Shown here: positions 59,978-64,000 of the stretch, in pieces | Position numbering within the stretch: the stretch's first letter is position 1 | Layout: every line of letters begins with the position of its first letter | Assembly (NCBI RefSeq): GCF_003955715.1 | Contig: NZ_CP034463.1 | Coordinates: forward strand, 4,836,001 to 4,900,000 | Reading direction: 5' to 3' | Origin: Streptomyces aquilus | GTDB lineage: Bacteria > Actinomycetota > Actinomycetes > Streptomycetales > Streptomycetaceae | DNA length: 64,000 nucleotides | Position numbers and translations under genes: made by a program | Notes under the pieces: generated by a model | Database searches by the model: none | The model's input: the letters and a program-made list of their open reading frames with translations, nothing else | Told to the model about the DNA's origin: nothing

Positions 59978-61647
59978 AGGAGGGCCTCCGGGATGTCCAG
60001 GTGGCGGGAGCGCAGCCATTCGCCGAGCGCCTTGGCCTGCGGATCGAAGCGGTGCTGGGCGGCGACACCGGCGCCGAGGATGCCCTCGACGACGAAGTTG
60101 AGGGCCCGCAGATTGGGGAGTTGGTGCCGGATGACCTTCAAGTCCGCTGTCTCCGGCAGGAGTTCACGGAAGCGGTCGACGGTGAGGGTGTGCGCGAGCC
60201 AGCGCCAGGCCTCGTCGGTCCGGACCCACACGCCCACGTTGGCGTTGCCGCCCTTGTCCCCGCTGCGGGCCCCGGCGACGAGGCCGAGCGGGGCGCGTCG
60301 GGTGGGGCCCTGCGGAAGGGGGGCGGGCGGCTCGGGTTCGGCGGGATCTTCGAGTACGAGGGTGTCGCGGGCCGGCGCCACAGGGATGCGGCGGCCGTCA
60401 TGGAGGACGGCCACATGGTCGACGGCGCCATGGGGGACGTACACATCCTCGAAGACCCCATAAGGCGCGCCTTTTCCAGGTGGCGCGAGCACATGGAAGC
60501 CGGGGTAGCTGGCGAGGGCGAGTTCGACCGCGGCGCCGCTCAGGGCCCGCCCGACCGCGTCCTGGTCGGGGTCCCGTACGACGAGCCGCAGCAGGGCGCT
60601 GGCAGTCTCCTCGGTGTCGGCGTCCACGCGATCGGTGCGGGCCAACTCCCAGCGGGCGGAGGCGACTTTGCCGACGACCGGTTCCATCTGCGCCCGCACC
60701 AGCGCCGCCTTCGCCTCGATGTCGAGGCCGGTGAGGACGAAGACGACCTCGTTGCGGAAGCCGCCGAGCTTGTTCAGGCCGACCTTGAGGGTGGGCGGCG
60801 GGGCCTCGCCGCGGACGCCGGAGACGCGGACGCGGTCGGGGCCGTCCTGGGTGAGGCGGACGGTGTCGAGGCGGGCGGTGACGTCGGGGCCGGCGTACCG
60901 GGCGCCCTGGGTCTCGTACAACAGCTGGGCGGTGACCGTGCCGACGTCGACGAAGCCGCCGGTGCCGGGGTGTTTGGTGATGACGGCGGCGCCGTCCTCG
61001 TGGAGTTCGGCGAGGGGGAAGCCGGGGCGGCGGAGGTCGTGGGAGCCGTCGGCGAAGAAGGCGTAGTTGCCGCCCGTCGTCTGGGTGCCGCACTCCAGGA
61101 CGTGCCCGGCGACGACCGCGCCCGCGAGCCGGTCGAAGTCCGCCGGCCCCCAGCCGAAGTGGGCCGCGGCGGGCCCGGTGACCAGGGCGGCGTCCGTCAC
61201 CCGCCCGGTGACGACCACGTCGGCGCCCGCGCGCAGGCACTCCGCGATGCCGAAGCCGCCGAGGTAGGCGTGGGCGGCGAGGCTGCCGGGGTGGGCGGAG
61301 GTCAGGTTGTCGCCCTCGACGTGGGCGACGCGGACGGCGATACCGAGACGGTCGGCCAACTCCCTTACTCGGTCGGCGAGTCCGGCCGGGTTCAGGCCAC
61401 CGGCGTTGGCGACGATCCGTACGCCCCGCTCCTGCGCGAGGCCGAGGCACTCCTCCAACTGCCGCAGGAACGTGCGGGCGTACCCGGCGCCGGGGTCCTT
61501 CAGCCGGTCGCGACCGAGGATGAGCATGGTCAGCTCGGCGAGGTAGTCGCCGGTGAGGACGTCGAGTTCACCGCCGGTGAGCATCTCGCGGAGGGCGTCG
61601 AAGCGGTCGCCGTAGAAGCCGGAGGCGTTGCCGATGCGCAGGGTCAT
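59974..61647 (-). CDS. AtuA-like protein (DUF1446, acyclic terpene utilization family)
   Basis: 557 residues. The family N-terminus is '[22 protein letters not shown]', followed by '[20 protein letters not shown]', '[19 protein letters not shown]', '[21 protein letters not shown]' and '[21 protein letters not shown]'. The C-terminal ~110 residues ('[17 protein letters not shown]') form the second AtuA domain, fused as in actinobacteria. In Pseudomonas, AtuA is required for citronellol/geraniol use, but its reaction is not known. It overlaps both neighbours by 4 bp. Confidence 0.92.
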
Positions 61648-62438
61648 TCTCCGGCCCCTTTGGGTGCGCGCCCGTCGCCCGGCGGGCCCGCGAAGGCCTG
61701 GGCGATGTCCAGCCACCGGTCGGCGTACTCGCCCACGGCGGTCAGGGCGAGATCGGTGCGATGGGCGCGCTGGGTGACCAGGAGGCAGAAGTCGAGGGCG
61801 GGGCCGGTGACGCGGTCGGTGGCGTTCTCGGGACCGTGGATCCACAACGCACCGGACGGAGCGACGAGTTCGACCCGGAACTCCTCGAACGGCGGGGTCA
61901 GTCCGTGCACGCCGAAGGCGAAGTCGCGGGTGCGGACGCCGAGTCGGGCGATGTGCCGGAGCCGGTCGGTGGGGGTGCGGGTCACGCCCAGCGCGTCCGC
62001 CACGTCCCCGGCGTGCGCCCAGGTCTCCATGAGGCGGGCGGTGGCCATGGAGGCGGTGGACATGGGCGGGCCGTACCAGGGGAAACGGGCGCCGGGCGGA
62101 GCGGCACGCAGGGCGTCGGCCAGGTCCTCGCGCCCCGCCCGCCAGTAGGCGAGCAGCCGCTCCGGAGGCTTCGCCGCCCCCTCCTCGGCACCGTTGTCCA
62201 CGAAGTCCCCGGGTGCGGCCAGCGCCTTCTCGACCTCACGGGAGAAGGCCGCCTGATCGGTCACGGCGAGCAGGGAGGAGTGGTCCGTCCAGGCGAGGTG
62301 GGCGATCTGGTGGGCGACGGTCCAGCCGGGGGCGGGGGTCGGCAACGACCACTGCTCCTTGCTCAACCCGGCCACGAGCTGGTCGAGTTCCTCGCTCTCC
62401 GCGCACAGGTCGTCGATGACGGGCGTGGGGTCTGCCAT
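61644..62438 (-). CDS. TIGR03084-like metal-binding (DinB/MDMPI fold) protein
   Basis: 264 residues from ATG 62438. The MDMPI/DinB four-helix pattern begins '[20 protein letters not shown]' and '[20 protein letters not shown]' (metal-ligand His in 'HQIAHL'); another His lies in '[14 protein letters not shown]', the third ligand position. Actinobacteria often place this family directly upstream of AtuA-like and carboxylase genes. A mycothiol-dependent isomerase or detoxification role is inferred from the fold. It is the first gene of the operon; the operator at 62471 lies 33 bp upstream. Confidence 0.88.
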   Translation of the reverse strand: MADPTPVIDDLCAESEELDQLVAGLSKEQWSLPTPAPGWTVAHQIAHLAWTDHSSLLAVTDQAAFSREVEKALAAPGDFVDNGAEEGAAKPPERLLAYWRAGREDLADALRAAPPGARFPWYGPPMSTASMATARLMETWAHAGDVADALGVTRTPTDRLRHIARLGVRTRDFAFGVHGLTPPFEEFRVELVAPSGALWIHGPENATDRVTGPALDFCLLVTQRAHRTDLALTAVGEYADRWLDIAQAFAGPPGDGRAPKGAGE

Positions 62439-62470
62439 GGCAGCGAGGATGGCAGCCGGCTCATAAACAA

Positions 62471-62484
62471 GCAAGCGCGCTTGC
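62471..62484. promoter_or_regulatory. Operator palindrome GCAAGCG|CGCTTGC of the carboxylase operon
   Basis: A perfect 14-bp inverted repeat in an AT-richer stretch, 33 bp before the first gene's ATG. The CAAGC...GCTTG form resembles operators of TetR-type lipid regulators, and the only TetR gene nearby closes this same operon. Confidence 0.7.
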
Positions 62485-62496
62485 ATTCTTTTTTCC

Positions 62497-62571
62497 GTCC
62501 CGCCGAGCCCCGTCCCGCCGAGCCCCGTCCCGTCGAGTTCGGTCCCGTCGAGTTCGGTCCCGCCGAGTGAG
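62497..62571. repeat. Five tandem 15-bp repeats next to the operator
   Basis: GTCCCGCCGAGCCCC twice, GTCCCGTCGAGTTCG twice, then a fifth diverged unit, exactly in register from 62497. It lies between the carboxylase-operon operator and the divergent membrane protein gene. Confidence 0.88.
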
Positions 62572-62649
62572 TACGGCTACTCATGCCGTCGCCGGGCGGC
62601 GCGGGAACGATGGGCGAGGAGGGTGGGCATCCGACCTGGAAGGTGGGGC

Positions 62650-63417
62650 ATGGGCAGGTTTCTGGCGGGGGTCGGGGCCGTGGTCGCGGCCGGGGTGGCG
62701 CTGATCGTGGCGTATCTGGCGGGGGCGCCGGCGGATGTGGTGTTCGGGGCCGGGGCGGGGGTGCTGAGCCTGCTGTGGCTGCTGCTTCTGCTGACCGTGC
62801 CGTGGAACCTCTACTTCCGGGCGCACGCCGTGCTCGCGGAGATCGCGGTGAGCCGGGAGAAGGGCCTCAAGATCTCCTCGTCCCGGGACGCCGAGGCCCG
62901 GCGGATCGCCCGCGCGATGCTGCGGACGGCGGTCGCGGGGCATGTGGTGACGGCGGCGGTCGTCGTCGCGGTCACCTGGGCGACGGGCGCGTTGACGGGC
63001 TACTGGTTCGCCGCGTTCTTCCTGCTGAGTACGTTCTTCCGCCCGGCCGGCGCCTGGTTCGGCCAGCTCCGGCGGCGGCTCGGGACGCTGCTCAAGGACG
63101 TCACGTATCCCCGGGACGACGTGGTCGAGCTGAACGCCCGCCTCGACCGCGCCGAGACCGGGACGCGGGTGCTGGAGGAGAAGGCGGAGGAACAGTACCG
63201 GGCCCTCGCCGAGCTGCGCCGGACCGTGGACGCGCTGGCGATGAGCGCGTACGAACGGGCCGAGGAGGCGGACCGCAGGATCGCCGCGCTGGGCCGGGAG
63301 TTCGAGTCCACGGTGAACCGCCTCACCGACAACCAGGAGATCATCGCGGGGGTGAAGGCGTTCCTGCGGATGGTGCGCGCACCGGAGCTGCCGGGGGATG
63401 CGGCGGCGTCGGGCTGA
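62650..63417 (+). CDS. Membrane protein with C-terminal coiled coil, unknown function
   Basis: 255 residues from ATG 62650 (AGGTGGGG upstream). Four hydrophobic segments at ~5-55 and ~105-145 ('FLAGVGAVVAAGVALIVAYLA', 'AGVLSLLWLLLLLTVPW', 'VAGHVVTAAVVVAVTWATGAL', 'YWFAAFFLLSTFF'), then a polar helical tail (~160-255) with heptad spacing ('VELNARLDRAETGTRVLEEKA', 'LRRTVDALAMSAYERAEEADR'), a probable cytoplasmic coiled coil. I do not recognise a family; a scaffold or sensor role is only a guess. Confidence 0.82.
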   Translation: MGRFLAGVGAVVAAGVALIVAYLAGAPADVVFGAGAGVLSLLWLLLLLTVPWNLYFRAHAVLAEIAVSREKGLKISSSRDAEARRIARAMLRTAVAGHVVTAAVVVAVTWATGALTGYWFAAFFLLSTFFRPAGAWFGQLRRRLGTLLKDVTYPRDDVVELNARLDRAETGTRVLEEKAEEQYRALAELRRTVDALAMSAYERAEEADRRIAALGREFESTVNRLTDNQEIIAGVKAFLRMVRAPELPGDAAASG

Positions 63418-63442
63418 GCGGGGTGCTGTTCCCCTCGGGCCG

Positions 63443-63469
63443 ACCGGGCTGACCGGGCTGACCGGGCTG
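63443..63469. repeat. Three tandem copies of ACCGGGCTG
   Basis: A 9-bp unit repeated three times in the short gap between the convergent membrane protein and EamA genes. Confidence 0.6.
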
Positions 63470-63503
63470 CTGTACCCCCCAGGCTGAGCGGGGTGACCTG
63501 GGT

Positions 63504-64000
63504 TCAGTGCCCCTCGGGCACCTCCGCCTTCCCCCGCCCCGTCTGCGTCAGCACCACGCCCATGCTGGCCGCGATGACCAGGGCGATCGCGGCGGCCTCC
63601 GTCGCGGACAGGGCCTGGCTCAGGACCAGGAAGCCGGCCGTCGCGGCGATGGCCGGTTCCAGGCTCATGAGGATGGCGAAGGTGGAGGCGGGCAGGCGGC
63701 GCAGGGCGATGAGTTCCAGGGTGTAGGGCAGGACCGAGGAGAGGACGGCCACCGCCGAGCCCAGGGCGATGGTCGTGGGGTCGAGGAGCCTGGTGCCGGA
63801 CTCGACGATGCCGAGCGGCAGGAACACCACCGCCGCGACCGCCATGGCGAGGGCGAGCCCGTCCGCCTGCGGGAAGCGGCGGCCGGTGCGGGCGCTGAAG
63901 ACGATGTACGCCGCCCACATGGCGCCCGCGCCCAGGGCGAAGAGGACGCCCACGACGTCGAGGCTGCCGAAGCCGCCGCCGCTGAGCAGCACGACACCGG
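63504..64000 (-). CDS. EamA-family transporter (DMT, RhtA-like), N-terminus outside the window
   Basis: The last ~165 residues; the frame stays open to the window edge. Hydrophobic segments 'VVGVLFALGAGAMWAAYIVF', 'LALAMAVAAVVFLPLGIV', 'LGSAVAVLSSVLPYTLELIAL' and 'AIALVIAASMGVVLTQ' correspond to the second EamA repeat, with the conserved 'LMSLEPAIAATAGFLVLSQ' (the S-L-E-P motif). This is the RhtA-like subgroup that exports threonine/homoserine or related amino acids. Confidence 0.88.
   Translation of the reverse strand, partial: GVVLLSGGGFGSLDVVGVLFALGAGAMWAAYIVFSARTGRRFPQADGLALAMAVAAVVFLPLGIVESGTRLLDPTTIALGSAVAVLSSVLPYTLELIALRRLPASTFAILMSLEPAIAATAGFLVLSQALSATEAAAIALVIAASMGVVLTQTGRGKAEVPEGH

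Overview
The window is very GC-rich, densely packed actinobacterial chromosome, almost certainly Streptomyces. The reasons are GTG/TTG starts, GTGA/ATGA operon overlaps, an NsdA-like regulator, a DmdR1-type iron repressor next to a SIS-domain sugar-phosphate gene, a cinnamate:CoA-ligase-like gene, and copies of intergenic repeats I know from Streptomyces. From memory, the right half (EF-hand, STAS, ECF sigma, purU, DmdR1, SIS, citrate synthase, pdxH, CoA ligase, acyl-CoA carboxylase) follows the SCO44xx-SCO43xx part of the S. coelicolor chromosome. I could not verify this.

Region 1 (about 1-26.5 kb) is rich in acyl-CoA and flavin catabolic genes. It holds a lipid-transfer-type thiolase, a DUF35 protein, DoxX, a flavin monooxygenase, a Tat-exported amine oxidase, an NDP-forming acyl-CoA synthetase with enoyl-CoA hydratase, a flavin reductase, an SDR/acyl-CoA dehydrogenase/alcohol dehydrogenase operon, a metal-dependent cyclase, an amidohydrolase with a long/short acyl-CoA dehydrogenase pair, and an AMP-forming CoA ligase. 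Five separate promoter regions here carry seven copies of one palindrome, consensus ATCTGACG-N3-CGTCAGAT. This suggests a single catabolic regulon whose regulator is not in the window. Two MFS transporters, a GlxA-type regulator, a lipoprotein and other genes are interspersed.

Region 2 (26.5-52.4 kb) is regulatory and housekeeping. It contains an EF-hand protein, an anti-anti-sigma factor, an ECF sigma factor with a probably frameshifted anti-sigma/MDMPI protein, PurU, a solute-binding lipoprotein, a Pro/Gln-rich membrane protein with internal repeats, an NsdA-like TPR regulator, a Prim-Pol-like protein, an ABC exporter, an alpha/beta hydrolase without its nucleophilic serine, DmdR1 (with possible antisense adm), a SIS protein under a DasR-like site, a PAS/GAF sensor, two LysR regulators, a 2-oxoglutarate oxygenase behind a Cys-containing leader peptide, a citrate synthase and PdxH.

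Region 3 (52.4-62.5 kb) is a tightly overlapping minus-strand operon. Read in transcription order it is: TIGR03084-like protein, AtuA/DUF1446, acyl-CoA carboxyltransferase, biotin carboxylase/BCCP, acyl-CoA dehydrogenase, cinnamate:CoA-ligase-like enzyme, enoyl-CoA hydratase, TetR. It resembles the Pseudomonas atu (acyclic terpene) set and has a perfect 14-bp palindrome before its first gene. The window ends with a coiled-coil membrane protein and a partial EamA transporter.

Repeats are unusually informative. They include a dispersed Streptomyces intergenic repeat that supplies two stop codons and has entered a third gene in frame, a roughly 40-bp minisatellite, and 36-, 24-, 15- and 108-bp tandem duplications. 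No rRNA, tRNA, CRISPR array, insertion sequence or prophage was recognised.
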